From contig SJPJ01000001.1 in NCBI GenBank assembly GCA_007859835.1, forward strand, positions 4,268,513 to 4,332,512: a stretch of DNA of 64,000 nucleotides. Direction: 5' to 3'. The notes under the pieces are model-generated. The model saw only the letters and a program-made list of their open reading frames with translations, had not been told where the DNA came from and ran no database searches. The DNA comes from Novipirellula herctigrandis (GTDB lineage Bacteria > Planctomycetota > Planctomycetia > Pirellulales > Pirellulaceae). Positions 36,292 to 45,591 of the stretch are shown one piece after another; the stretch's first letter is position 1; each line of letters begins with the position of its first letter. A program made the position numbers and the translations under genes.

Positions 36292-36406
36292 TTTACTCGA
36301 AGTTTGTCATTTGGTGTTCGTCATCTCTTGATCTCTTGCCACGATTCCCTTGTTCCCCTTGCTCTTCACTTTCCTACGCCTTCGCCCAATCCCTTAGTCC
36401 AGTGTT

Positions 36407-37519
36407 TTAGCTTTCGTCTTCTGGGACAGGAATTTGGCCGTCGCCTTCTCCATGCCGGAATTGAACGATGCGTTTTGCTAAGTCGTCGGGACGATGTGCC
36501 TTGGAAAGCGCGTCTTCGACCGAAATTTTTTCGTCTTTCCAATGCTTGAATAACGCATCGTCCATCAATTGCATTCCGAACTTCGCTCCGGTTTGCATCG
36601 AACTGTTAATCCGGAATGTTTTGTTTTCGCGGATCAGGTTCGCAATCCCAGGTGTCACAACCAACACTTCGTAGGCGGCCACTCGCCCACCACCGAGCCG
36701 TGGGATCAGCGTTTGTGCGACCACACCGATTAGCGTACTGGCTAGTTGGGTGCGGATTTGGTCCTGCAAGTTGCCCGGGAACGCGTCAATGATTCGGTTA
36801 ACCGTTCCTTGAGCACTGTTGGTGTGCAGGGTCCCGAAAACGACGTGTCCGGTTTCCGCCGCCGTGATCGCCGCTTCGATCGTTTCCAAGTCGCGAAGCT
36901 CGCCCACGAGAATCACGTCCGGGTCTTGTCGCAACGCACGTCGAATCGCTTCAGCGAAACTTGGCACATCGACGCCTACTTCGCGTTGATTGATCGTGCT
37001 TTCAATATGGTCGTGATAAAACTCAATCGGGTCTTCGATCGTGATAATGTGATGGTCCACGTTTTCGTTGAGCAAGTTAATCAAACTGGCTAACGTCGTA
37101 CTTTTCCCTGAACCGGTCGGACCCGTAACGAGGAATAGACCGCGAGGCCGGTGAACCAGTTTCACCACTGCTTCGGGGAGCCCCAATTGTTCCGGAGTCA
37201 ATTTGTCGTTCGGAATTTGACGCAGTACCATCGAAATGAAACCGCGTTGCTTAAAAACCGACACACGGAACCGAGCTGCATCGCCGAACGCGAATCCAAA
37301 GTCGGCACTTCCCGTTTCTTGGAGCTCCCGTTGGCAGCGTTCGGGCGTGATGCTCTTCATCAATCCGACCGTGTCTTCGGCTTCAAGTGTCTTTGTGTCC
37401 AGCTTTCGCATTCGGCCATGGAGCCGGAATACCGGTGGTTGGCCCACCACAATGTGAATATCACTCGCACCTTGCTTGATCGCAGCGTGCAGTAGTTTGT
37501 CAATCAGCAGGGTGGCCAC
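36407..37519 (-). CDS. pilT: PilT-type retraction ATPase
   Basis: The protein has 370 residues, the usual PilT size. It starts ATLLIDKLLHAAIKQGASDIH and has the PilT-type PAS-like N-domain, Walker A GPTGSGKSTTLAS (about 131-143), Asp box EDPIEFYHDH and the Walker B region RQDPDVILVGELRDLETI. Its match to PilT rather than PilB includes TLHTNSAQGTVNRIIDAFP and the short C-domain without zinc cysteines. PilT powers pilus retraction in type IV pili and is not normally part of pure type II secretion. This argues for a pilus-like or retractable apparatus. Confidence 0.93.
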   Translation of the reverse strand: MATLLIDKLLHAAIKQGASDIHIVVGQPPVFRLHGRMRKLDTKTLEAEDTVGLMKSITPERCQRELQETGSADFGFAFGDAARFRVSVFKQRGFISMVLRQIPNDKLTPEQLGLPEAVVKLVHRPRGLFLVTGPTGSGKSTTLASLINLLNENVDHHIITIEDPIEFYHDHIESTINQREVGVDVPSFAEAIRRALRQDPDVILVGELRDLETIEAAITAAETGHVVFGTLHTNSAQGTVNRIIDAFPGNLQDQIRTQLASTLIGVVAQTLIPRLGGGRVAAYEVLVVTPGIANLIRENKTFRINSSMQTGAKFGMQLMDDALFKHWKDEKISVEDALSKAHRPDDLAKRIVQFRHGEGDGQIPVPEDES

Positions 37520-37971
37520 TCGGCACTCCCAGGAATAGTTGATGGTTAGTCGTTGGTGTAATGTCGCCTATCGCTCTGCGACAGCCGCGTTTCACTACCG
37601 AGGCTTTCTCGACAACGCAAAGGGTGGCGAAAAAGCAGCGATATTAAGGACGCGATCAACGACGATAATAATTGCGATCGTTAGAAAAGATGCCGTTTGA
37701 ATGGAAATAATTGTGTCGGCACCACCATTATCCCCAGTTGCGCTGGATAATCCAAGAAAAGATCGCAAATCACCCTTTGGCGGGACCGCTGAGCGACCCA
37801 ATTCCGCGCTTGCCGGTCCGTTGGTCAGGTGTGTGCGGGCGAGCTAGATAACACCACCCCTTGGGGGCTGTTTGGGAGGCGTTTGCTTCCCAAGCGACCA
37901 TGGCTCAGCGGTGACCCATTGGGCGTGGGAACGGCCCTTAGATGTGCGTCGAAATTGCTTGCTTTGCAGGC
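37520..37971. other. intergenic region between two ATPase genes
   Basis: This is about 450 bases. A short hairpin around 37876-37898 (ttgggag / cttcccaa with a G-T pair) lies 75 to 95 bases downstream of the minus-strand ATPase stop. A minus-strand 68-codon frame at 37595-37801 has one hydrophobic segment but no ribosome site or recognisable family, so it is not called. The pilT promoter may lie in the half close to 37520. Confidence 0.45.
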
Positions 37972-39732
37972 CTACAACGAATCCAAATCTTTGACGATAT
38001 GCTGCAACGCCAAGTCTTCTTGTTCGGTCCGTTTGGCGACCCGGTAGACCTCTTCGAAGGTCGTGATACCGCGAATGACTTTCAGCATTCCGTCGGCGTA
38101 AAGTGTTGACATGCCGTTGTTTATGGCTTCGGCGCGGATAACATTGGTATCCTTGCCCTTGAACATAAGTTCACGTAGCTTGTTATTGACCAACATAAGC
38201 TCGTAAATGCCAATGCGACCGCGGTAGCCTTTGCGTCCGCAGTATGGGCAGCCTTTGCCCCGTGCGAACTCCGCCTGCTTGACCATCTCGGGCGGCAACC
38301 CCGAATCCTTAATGACACTTTCGGGCGGTGTATATCTAACCTTGCAGCGGGGACAAATCGTCCGCACCAATCGCTGTGCCAAGACCGCGATGACACTACT
38401 TGCCACCATATAGCCAGGTACACCGATGTCTACCATCCGCGAGATGGCACTGGGCGCATCGTTCGTGTGGAGCGTACTAAATACCAGGTGTCCAGTGAGT
38501 GAGGCCTGGATTCCCATCGAAGCAGTCTCGTGATCTCGCATTTCGCCCACCAGAATAATATTTGGAGCTTGGCGAAGCATCGCGCGAATGATCAGCCCAA
38601 AGTCGAGCCCAATCTTGTGCCTCACTTCGACTTGGTTGATGCCGGGCAAGTAGTATTCGACCGGGTCTTCGGCAGTGATGACTTTGCGGTCGGGGCGATT
38701 CAGCGCATTAAGGGAAGCGTACAGCGTGGTCGTCTTTCCCGATCCCGTTGGGCCGGTGACCAAGATAATGCCGTTGGGTCGGCGGATCAGCGAGTTAAAG
38801 TTGCGGAAGTCTCGCTCGGAAAGACCCAACTGACGTACACCTACTTTGATGTTGTCCTTGTCGAGCAATCGCATCACGCACGATTGGCCGTGATTGGTCG
38901 GGATGATACTGACGCGGAGGTCCAATTGCTTGTCGCCGACGGTGATTTTGATCCGCCCGTCGGTGGGACGCCGTTTTTCGGAAATGTCGATTTTCGACAG
39001 GATCTTGATACGGGCGATCACCGCTGACAGCATCCGGCGGGGGACGCTTTCGCGTTCGACCAAAACGCCGTCAATCCGATAACGGATGCGAACTCGCTCT
39101 TCGAAGGGTTCGACATGGATATCGCTGGCTCGCAGTTGGACCGCTTCTTGGATCATCAGGTTGACCAGACGAATGACGGGCGCGCTGCTGTCGTCGACGG
39201 TTTCGTCCATCGAGTCCGAATCGGCGTCCGACGTTTCGGTAAAGTCGATCGCGGTGTCGGTGAATTCTTGCAGCATCGAGTCAGCCGATTCCCCTTCGAC
39301 TTGCCCGTAGTAGTGGTTGATCGCCCCCAGGATGGCGGATTTGGGGGCGAGGGCGGTTTCGATTTTTCGATTCAGAATGAACCGCAGCTTTTCGATCGTT
39401 TCAAGGTCAAAGGGGTCGGAGATGAGAATTCGCAGCGAACCGTCATCTTCGCTGAAGGGAAGGATCGTATTTTCGCGAGCAACCGATTCGGGGACCAATT
39501 CAATGACCGATTCCGGGACCCGCTCGGCTCGCAGGTCAACAAACGGGATTTTGTGGTGTTCGGCAAGTGCTTGGGCGACCTCTTCGGGCGTCGCGTATTC
39601 CATTTGGATCAGCACATCGCCCACGTCGGTCTTCGTATTTTGGGCAACTTCCTCGGCTTCGGAGAGTTGATCGAGGCTGATAATGCCCTTTTTTAGCAGC
39701 AAATCAGTGAATTCTTTCATTGCTTGGCTCAT
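37972..39732 (-). CDS. PilB/GspE-type assembly ATPase
   Basis: The protein has 586 residues. The first 80 residues form an N-terminal MshEN-like region (LLLKKGIISLDQLSEAEEV, then PEEVAQALAEHHKIPFVDL). The ATPase core has Walker A GPTGSGKTTTLYASLN (about 324-339), DPVEYYLPGINQV, LRQAPNIILVGEMRDHETA and the zinc motif CPRC...CPYC. The sequence of the conserved region VEVRHKIGLDFGLIIRAML differs from that of the ATPase at 34446-36164. It is the first gene of the long minus-strand cluster, with about 290 bases before the next gene. Confidence 0.93.
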   Translation of the reverse strand: MSQAMKEFTDLLLKKGIISLDQLSEAEEVAQNTKTDVGDVLIQMEYATPEEVAQALAEHHKIPFVDLRAERVPESVIELVPESVARENTILPFSEDDGSLRILISDPFDLETIEKLRFILNRKIETALAPKSAILGAINHYYGQVEGESADSMLQEFTDTAIDFTETSDADSDSMDETVDDSSAPVIRLVNLMIQEAVQLRASDIHVEPFEERVRIRYRIDGVLVERESVPRRMLSAVIARIKILSKIDISEKRRPTDGRIKITVGDKQLDLRVSIIPTNHGQSCVMRLLDKDNIKVGVRQLGLSERDFRNFNSLIRRPNGIILVTGPTGSGKTTTLYASLNALNRPDRKVITAEDPVEYYLPGINQVEVRHKIGLDFGLIIRAMLRQAPNIILVGEMRDHETASMGIQASLTGHLVFSTLHTNDAPSAISRMVDIGVPGYMVASSVIAVLAQRLVRTICPRCKVRYTPPESVIKDSGLPPEMVKQAEFARGKGCPYCGRKGYRGRIGIYELMLVNNKLRELMFKGKDTNVIRAEAINNGMSTLYADGMLKVIRGITTFEEVYRVAKRTEQEDLALQHIVKDLDSL

Positions 39733-40023
39733 GAGGAGGTACCTAAGAGGAGGAGTCGCAAAGGAGTCGTAGTTGCCTTTTCAAGCTAAATATTGGGAGC
39801 CCGGTTTTCGGCTGCTTCACATGCAAAGCATTGAGTGTACGCCCGATTGTCGGTTTAGGGGCGAACTGCGATATCGGGCTGGCTACCAACGTGCTTCTCT
39901 AGAATACCATCCCGCAGGGCGATTCGCTATCTGAATCGCTCTCGACGGTTTCGATTGTGAGCACAATTGCATGCGGTAGAACACCTGCATGGACAAGAAC
40001 GCGATTCGCAGGTGAATTGGTTT
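39733..40023. other. leader region of pseudopilus cluster
   Basis: This 291-base gap lies between the minus-strand hypothetical gene and the first ATPase gene. A dyad attgtg-ag-cacaat is at 39954-39967 (listed separately). No gene is seen. Confidence 0.45.
39954..39967 (-). promoter_or_regulatory. possible operator dyad
   Basis: The perfect inverted repeat attgtg / cacaat with a two-base centre is located about 220 bases before the ATPase start codon. A short palindrome of this form is typical of HTH-dimer operators. No -35/-10 pair can be assigned to it, and it could be a chance match. Confidence 0.25.
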
Positions 40024-40935
40024 CTACTGGGGCTGCTGAATCCAGAACCGCTCTCGTGGGTGATCGTCTGCCGCCGACACAGGGAGTGGCGATGTGGGGA
40101 GTGGCGCGTCGACTTCGCGCGAGGGGGTGCTGGCAAAGGTCGCGTTTTGCTGCACCGTTCGTTCCGCACTGGGGCTGGCTTTCTGCGTTGCAGAAGTCAC
40201 ACCGCGAGCGATTTGGTTGGTCCAGTTTAGTGTTTGTTCGGAAGGCCGCGTTTGGGAAGCCATTTCAGGTACCTTCAAGTTCATCGGCTTCATGGAGGCA
40301 ATCGCGCCGACGGCAAGGGAGTCGACGGGTATGGAGTCGGCGGGGACAGAGGCAGCTTGCTGATTGGTCTTTTCGTACACCGATACGGTGGCGCTAAAGC
40401 GGTCTTCGACAATCGCGGGCCGGGTCAGCGGAACGGCGAGGTCTTCGTACGTCAGCGGCCGAAGGGATTGTCGACCTCGCGCTGACGGTTGTTTTTGGGC
40501 GTGAAGGTTCTGGTTCCAAGAGAATGAGGGGGAAGAACCGGATGCAAACGTGTCGATCGCACGCATTTCTGCTTCGAGTTTCTGGGTTGCCAACTCCGAT
40601 TCGGCAGCGTGTTTGGCGATTGCGGCGGCGTTTGCAGCGGCAATTGCATTCCGATCGGCAGGGATGGCAGTGGCGCTCGGGATGGGAACGGGTTGCGTTG
40701 CGGCGGCATCCGATAGCTCCGTCGAGTCCGGAACAAGGTCGGCCGAGGGTGAGGGAGGACGGCGGAAAGGTAACGCGGCCAAAGTGCCTGCGGAAACGAT
40801 CAGGACGCCGAGAGTTAGATTTCGCAAGGGACACGACTCACAAACGAGAATGGTTCTAAAACAATCACCAGTTTCGTCCGTGAAAATCACCTGCGAGCGA
40901 GACCGAATGAATCGATCGACGGCGCAAATGTGCAT
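40024..40935 (-). CDS. N-terminally anchored, disordered Pro/Ala-rich protein
   Basis: The protein has about 303 residues from the ATG at 40935. A longer frame would run to the ychF start and is less likely. A hydrophobic segment (about 40-56, NLTLGVLIVSAGTLAALP) follows a cysteine-containing stretch. The remainder is Ser/Pro/Ala-rich with a short Ala-rich helical patch (about 90-120) and no catalytic motifs. It lies directly upstream of the pseudopilus cluster on the same strand, so it could be a GspC-like or PilP-like periplasmic linker. That is only inferred from topology and position. Confidence 0.55.
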   Translation of the reverse strand: MHICAVDRFIRSRSQVIFTDETGDCFRTILVCESCPLRNLTLGVLIVSAGTLAALPFRRPPSPSADLVPDSTELSDAAATQPVPIPSATAIPADRNAIAAANAAAIAKHAAESELATQKLEAEMRAIDTFASGSSPSFSWNQNLHAQKQPSARGRQSLRPLTYEDLAVPLTRPAIVEDRFSATVSVYEKTNQQAASVPADSIPVDSLAVGAIASMKPMNLKVPEMASQTRPSEQTLNWTNQIARGVTSATQKASPSAERTVQQNATFASTPSREVDAPLPTSPLPVSAADDHPRERFWIQQPQ

Positions 40936-41178
40936 CTTGCAATAGTGAGGAATCGGCTTCGAGTGGGGGTGTAGATGAGTGGTTTTTGACAAAACGGCCG
41001 TATTTTTTGGGATTCCTTGTCTGTGCAGTCGAGTGATTCGAGGCAAATGTTCTTGATATGCCCTACGACCATTGGTTTCGGCGTGATACGATTTTCCCCT
41101 CGCCTCGGACGGCCCTATTGGCAGGATCGTCAACCGAACGAGTGCGTCGCAAATTTTCACCTGTATTGTTTTTGGTAT

Positions 41179-42270
41179 ATGGAAGCTGGAATCGTTGGTT
41201 TGCCGAATGTTGGCAAGAGCACACTATTTAACGCACTCACTTGCTCCCGAGCGGCGCAAAGCGAGAATTATCCCTTTTGCACGATTGAGCCGAATGAAGG
41301 GATTGTGAGTGTCCCTGATGACCGTTTGACTCGCATCACGCAGTACATCGTTCCGCAAAAAACGATTCCGGCGATGTTGAAGTTGGTCGACATTGCGGGC
41401 ATTGTCAAAGGCGCGAGCGAGGGGCAGGGATTGGGGAACAAGTTCCTTAGCCACATTCGCCAAGTCGATGCGATCGTCCAAGTGGTTCGCTGTTTCGAAG
41501 ATCCGGACGTGACTCATGTTTCGGGAACCGTCGACCCATTGTCGGACATCGAAACGATCGAAACGGAATTGATGTTGGCTGACATTCAGACGCTCGATAA
41601 CTCGCTGGCAAAAGCTCAACGTTCAGCACGAAGCGGTGACAAAGAGGCGAAACTGCGAGTGGCTGCGATCGAAAAGTGCAACGAGCATTTGGCAAAGGAT
41701 ATGCCACTGCGAACATTGAGGCTGCCCGAAGCCGAACAGGAAGCGATTTCGAGTTACGGTTTAATGACGGCCAAGCCGGTGTTGTATGTGGCCAATGTCG
41801 GTGAAGATGACTTGGAAGGAAAGGATCCGTTGGTGGCGAAAGTTCGCGAATACGCGGAGTCGGCGGGGGCCAGCGTGGTCTGTGTTTGTGCGAAGCTTGA
41901 GGCGGAGATTGCTGAGCTCGACGAATCGGACCGGAGCGAAATGTTGGCCGATTTGGGATTGACGGAGCCGGCACTGAATCAGATCGCACGAGAGGCGTAT
42001 CGGACGCTTGGTTTGCAGAGTTACTTTACCGCAGGCGAAAAAGAAGTCCGTGCATGGCCGGTTCCAATCGGAGCAACCGGGCCTCAGGCGGCAGGTGTGA
42101 TTCACAGCGATTTCGAACGTGGATTCATTCGAGTGGAAATCTACTCGCTTGACGATCTCGAACAATACAAAAGCGAGAAAGAGATTCGACAAGCGGGTAA
42201 ACTGCGTGTCGAAGGCAAAGCGTACGTCATGCAAGATGGTGACATTTGCCACTTCCTTTTCAATGTCTAA
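41179..42270 (+). CDS. ychF: redox-regulated ATPase YchF (Obg-type P-loop protein)
   Basis: The protein has 363 residues, the usual YchF size. The ATG at 41179 begins [15 protein letters not shown] (G1/P-loop). Switch motif [17 protein letters not shown] and the C-terminal TGS domain from about residue 280, with [12 protein letters not shown] and YKSEKEIRQ, complete the match. The usual G4 motif NKxD is replaced by a NVGE-like sequence in YVANVGEDD. That fits YchF's ATP rather than GTP preference. YchF binds ribosomes and affects stress responses. A frame open upstream to 41017 encodes unrelated sequence and is not used. Confidence 0.96.
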   Translation: MEAGIVGLPNVGKSTLFNALTCSRAAQSENYPFCTIEPNEGIVSVPDDRLTRITQYIVPQKTIPAMLKLVDIAGIVKGASEGQGLGNKFLSHIRQVDAIVQVVRCFEDPDVTHVSGTVDPLSDIETIETELMLADIQTLDNSLAKAQRSARSGDKEAKLRVAAIEKCNEHLAKDMPLRTLRLPEAEQEAISSYGLMTAKPVLYVANVGEDDLEGKDPLVAKVREYAESAGASVVCVCAKLEAEIAELDESDRSEMLADLGLTEPALNQIAREAYRTLGLQSYFTAGEKEVRAWPVPIGATGPQAAGVIHSDFERGFIRVEIYSLDDLEQYKSEKEIRQAGKLRVEGKAYVMQDGDICHFLFNV

Positions 42271-42301
42271 TTAGCACGTCCAATTGACAAGCGTCGTTCC
42301 C

Positions 42302-42340
42302 AAACGGTGGTGCCCTGCTGCCGTTTCAGAAACCTTTTTT
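42302..42340 (+). terminator. intrinsic terminator candidate of ychF
   Basis: The stem aaacgg / ccgttt (42302-42307 and 42321-42326) begins 32 bases after the ychF stop, with additional pairing possible inside. A run of six T is at 42335-42340. The stem is short, but the position fits. Confidence 0.45.
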
Positions 42341-42398
42341 GGCTCGGTCATGGCGGCTAGAAGCCACCGTGGCTGGTTCCACTCCTCCCGAGAAATAC

Positions 42399-42992
42399 AT
42401 GAATAAAATGTTGATACCGATTCTATTTGCCTTGGGCACTGCGATCTTTTGGGGGTGCTATGGACCTGCGATTGGGAACGCGCAATCACCCCGCGGTATC
42501 GATGGCCGTCCGATGGTTCCACCGGAGGGCTGGACTCCTTTTAAACCCTACGTGTTTATTGGAATCGCCTACTTGGTCATCGCCATTGCAGGCGGTTTGA
42601 TAATGATGAAGGTAAAAGGGGACACCTTTAGTTATAGCGGATCGCATTTTGCCACAGCAAAGTGGGGTTTCCTAGCGGGGACGCTCGGTGCGGGCGGAGC
42701 GCTTTGCTTGACCACTGCGATGATGACAAGTCGGGGCAATGCGTTACTGATCATGCCGATTGTATTTGGCGGTGCAGTTTCGATTACCGCTTTGGTTTCG
42801 GTACTTCGGTTGCACGCGGCAACGGTGGTCAGTCCGATGTTGTGGGTCGGAATGTTGGTCACGGTCATCGGCGTGGTGATCGTCGCGAGAAACACGCCTC
42901 ACGGTCATGCGGGTCCCGCGAAGTCAAGTGCGGCCGAGGCTGATCCATTGCATGGTGGTGAAGTTCACGCGGTCGAAGAACCGCTCACTTGA
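42399..42992 (+). CDS. small integral membrane protein, DMT/EamA-like
   Basis: The protein has 197 residues from the ATG at 42399, which has GAGAA about six bases upstream. Five hydrophobic segments lie at about 3-20, 50-68, 80-100, 106-126 and 132-152, followed by a short polar His-containing tail. The first helix (ALGTAIFWGCYGPAIG) resembles the start of drug/metabolite transporter (EamA) proteins, but the size is only half of a typical 10-helix transporter. It may work as a dimer or may be a different fold. The substrate is unknown. Confidence 0.6.
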   Translation: MNKMLIPILFALGTAIFWGCYGPAIGNAQSPRGIDGRPMVPPEGWTPFKPYVFIGIAYLVIAIAGGLIMMKVKGDTFSYSGSHFATAKWGFLAGTLGAGGALCLTTAMMTSRGNALLIMPIVFGGAVSITALVSVLRLHAATVVSPMLWVGMLVTVIGVVIVARNTPHGHAGPAKSSAAEADPLHGGEVHAVEEPLT

Positions 42993-43019
42993 CGTTCGGA
43001 GGACGAAGTCCAGCGTGCG

Positions 43020-43877
43020 CTACTGTCGAATCAGTTTTCGGAAAGCTTCGGTCAATTTCTTGGTTACTGGACCTGGTTTTCCATTGCCGATCGTGCGGTC
43101 ATCAATCTTAACCGCAGGGATCACTTCAGCGGCACTGCCCGTTAGGAAACATTCGTCTGCGACGTAGACGTCGTAGCGGGTGATTGGAATTTCGCGGACC
43201 TTGATTTTCTCTTGCTCCGCCAATTCCAGAACCACATCACGAGTTATCCCTTCGAGGATTCCGGCATCCATTGGTGGTGTGATCAACACGCCATCGCGCA
43301 CCAAGAAAATGTTGTCGCCGGTACATTCGGCGACTTCTCCTTTATGATTCAGCATCAAAGCTTCGATACACCCTGCTTTCAAGCCTTCGATTTTGGCCAT
43401 GATGTTGTTCAGGTAGTTGAGCGACTTGATCCGTGGGCTTAACGCGGCGGGATGATTGCGGATTGTCGATGCCGTGACCAATTGCAAACCATCGCGATAG
43501 TATTCCTCGGGATACAACTTGATGGTGTCCGCGATTATGATCACTTGCGGGTTACTGCATTTAAACGGGTCGAGGCCTAGTGGTCCGACACCGCGCGTGA
43601 CGACCAATCGGATGTAGCCGTTTTCAAGGTCATTCGCGGCGACGGTCGAGTTTACGTCGATTGACATCTGGTCAAGCGAAATCGGGATGGGAAGCGCGAT
43701 CGCTTGCGCCGAATCCCACAATCGCTTGAGGTGTTCGCGGAGACGAAAGACCTTGCCGCCATAGATCCGCATCCCTTCAAAAACGCCGTCACCGTAGAGT
43801 AGACCGTGGTCAAACACGCTGACTTTTGCATTTTCGCGATCGAAGTACTCACCGTTGATATATATTTTTTGGCTCAT
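43020..43877 (-). CDS. ilvE: branched-chain amino acid aminotransferase
   Basis: The protein has 285 residues. It transfers amino groups between Leu/Ile/Val and 2-oxoglutarate with PLP. The fold-type IV hallmarks are VFDHGLLYGDGVFEGMRIY, the PLP lysine in PRIKSLNYLNN and GEVAECTGDNIFLV. The start is ATG 43877; an upstream TTG adds four residues. It is the last gene of an operon in which fabZ and fabI precede it, with 27 bases between fabI stop and ilvE start. That arrangement could couple branched-chain precursors to fatty acid synthesis. Other class IV enzymes (D-alanine or aminodeoxychorismate-related) are less likely. Confidence 0.9.
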   Translation of the reverse strand: MSQKIYINGEYFDRENAKVSVFDHGLLYGDGVFEGMRIYGGKVFRLREHLKRLWDSAQAIALPIPISLDQMSIDVNSTVAANDLENGYIRLVVTRGVGPLGLDPFKCSNPQVIIIADTIKLYPEEYYRDGLQLVTASTIRNHPAALSPRIKSLNYLNNIMAKIEGLKAGCIEALMLNHKGEVAECTGDNIFLVRDGVLITPPMDAGILEGITRDVVLELAEQEKIKVREIPITRYDVYVADECFLTGSAAEVIPAVKIDDRTIGNGKPGPVTKKLTEAFRKLIRQ

Positions 43878-43904
43878 AATGCGTAACAACGCTGGGGAAA
43901 GAGG

Positions 43905-44744
43905 TTAGTCAATGTCTTGTGCCGTGACTGCTTGAATGACGGCAGAGTCGAAATAGTTTATTGCCATCGCAGCGTCAACCACAATGGATTGAGCGGCGAT
44001 CCCGCTACTTCGTGGGCTGAGTAAAAACGCAGCCGTGTTGGCCACTTCTTTGGTCGAAACGGCACGGCCGCGAGGGATTACTTTTTCCGCATAGAGGTAC
44101 GAATCAACATAGCCCGGGATGCCTGCCGAAGCACTCGTTTTTAGCAGTCCGGCCGAAACCGCATTGAACCGGACTTCGCTAAACCGGCTGAACGACTTGG
44201 TCAAAAACGCAAGCGATGATTCCAATGCTGCTTTGATCGGAGCCATGAAGCCATAGCTTTCGCTGGCCATGCGAGTGGTGCTAATGCCGATCGTTACGAT
44301 AGACGCGTCCGCCGAAAATTGGTCCTTTAACGCATTGCATACGCTGATCAACGAATAAGCGGAAATGTCGACCGCTTGCAAGAATTGCTTTCGCGTTGTT
44401 TCGTGGAAAGGCCGAATACCTTCCGGGTAATCAGCAAAGGCAATCGAATGGACCAAACCGTCAATTCGGATCCCTTCGGACGCAATCTGTTCCGCCAGCG
44501 CATCAATTTGCGATTGATCTTCGACATCGCAAACGATCATCTTCTCTCCATCGAGAAGCTTAGCCAAACTCTCTTTTCGCGATTCGCTTCGGACGCTGTA
44601 GATCACACGGGCACCCGCTTGGCTGAGAATGCGTGAAATTTGGTAGGCGACACTTTTCTTGTTCGCGACACCCATCACAAGGACTGTACGATCGCGTAGA
44701 CCCAAAAAATCGAGACTTGGTTCGTGAGAAGGTTTTTGATTCAT
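43905..44744 (-). CDS. fabI: enoyl-[acyl-carrier-protein] reductase (NADH)
   Basis: FabI catalyses the last reduction step of each fatty acid elongation cycle. The 279-residue protein has the FabI-type nucleotide motif ([18 protein letters not shown]), with GVANKKS matching the GVAxxxS of the family rather than the classical TGxxxGxG. The catalytic Tyr164 and Lys171 occur as YGFMAPIK (Y-x6-K). The C-terminus is GQSIVVDA-like. It follows fabZ with one base between and is clearly coupled. Confidence 0.93.
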   Translation of the reverse strand: MNQKPSHEPSLDFLGLRDRTVLVMGVANKKSVAYQISRILSQAGARVIYSVRSESRKESLAKLLDGEKMIVCDVEDQSQIDALAEQIASEGIRIDGLVHSIAFADYPEGIRPFHETTRKQFLQAVDISAYSLISVCNALKDQFSADASIVTIGISTTRMASESYGFMAPIKAALESSLAFLTKSFSRFSEVRFNAVSAGLLKTSASAGIPGYVDSYLYAEKVIPRGRAVSTKEVANTAAFLLSPRSSGIAAQSIVVDAAMAINYFDSAVIQAVTAQDID

Positions 44745-44745
44745 T

Positions 44746-45294
44746 TCATTTCGTTAGGGTTGCGACGGAGCAAGCAAAATCAAGTCGCGTGGCAATTTTG
44801 CCGTTGACGATCATTTTTCCCGTCAGGAAAAACGCGTTGCTGACGCGATCCTTCAATACCGCATGGACTTCGACCGTGTCACCAGGCCGAACCATCTGTT
44901 TGAACTTGACGTTGTCCATGCGTGTGGCGACAGGAACCGTCGCCGATTGCATCGATGTTGCCGACTGCATCGATGTGATTTCCGCCAACAAGATCGCTCC
45001 GGCTTGTAAGCAGCATTCACATTGAATGATCCCCGGGACGATTGGATGCCCAGGAAAATGGCCCTGGATAAAAAACTCGTCTTCGTGGAAAGTTTTCCGG
45101 CAGACGATTTCCGATTCGGTTTGCGAAACGATTTCGTCCAACAAACGCATGGGGCTGCGATGCGGAATCATTCGTTCGATTTTCTCAGCAGTCATCTCGT
45201 CGGCACTCGCAGTCTTGAAGGCGTGTTTCGCGGACCATTCGACGCGAAAACGCCGCATTTCGTCAACCCGGCTTCCACTACCTTTGCTTTTCAT
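44746..45294 (-). CDS. fabZ: 3-hydroxyacyl-[acyl-carrier-protein] dehydratase FabZ-type
   Basis: The protein has 182 residues. It dehydrates 3-hydroxyacyl-ACP in fatty acid synthesis. The hot-dog motif [20 protein letters not shown] has the catalytic His and the Glu in the same spacing as FabZ. N-terminally, [14 protein letters not shown] also fits. The first 35 residues are extra, with an N-terminal basic segment. An 18-bp duplication encodes ATSMQS twice in a loop. The start at 45294 is an ATG; TTG 45300 is two codons upstream. It is the first gene of fabZ-fabI-ilvE. Confidence 0.9.
   Translation of the reverse strand: MKSKGSGSRVDEMRRFRVEWSAKHAFKTASADEMTAEKIERMIPHRSPMRLLDEIVSQTESEIVCRKTFHEDEFFIQGHFPGHPIVPGIIQCECCLQAGAILLAEITSMQSATSMQSATVPVATRMDNVKFKQMVRPGDTVEVHAVLKDRVSNAFFLTGKMIVNGKIATRLDFACSVATLTK
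44942..44977. repeat. 18-bp tandem duplication in fabZ
   Basis: The unit gccgattgcatcgatgtt occurs twice in tandem, with two differing bases. It is in frame and duplicates six residues in a loop of the dehydratase. Confidence 0.8.
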
Positions 45295-45591
45295 GGGCAA
45301 AGTCAGTTTTTCAAGTGGTGCTAACAGCCATCCGGAAGCGTTAACCGGGCATCATGGCATTCTTATGCTTTTACAGCGAGCGAGGATGAGTCTATCCGTC
45401 GCCCTCACTTGGACATCGAATTTGCCCAGATCCTCTTCCAGCCGACCTGTTCAACCGGGCGTGCTTGGTTGTAACTTGTAGAGTGTGGATTCAACGGGGT
45501 CGCGTCGTGAGCGGCAAGGCGCTCCGAAACATGGCACTCATCCCCATTTGCCGTTAACACTCTCAATGTCTTTTTGCCGGATTCTTTTTCT

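Noticed and set aside
37595..37801. 68-codon minus-strand frame with one hydrophobic stretch
   Set aside because: No ribosome site and no family likeness, in a region that otherwise shows only short hairpins.
40935..41160. N-terminal extension of the hypothetical gene to 41160
   Set aside because: It would run close to the ychF start on the other strand and adds Arg/His-rich sequence without support; ATG 40935 is a more plausible start.
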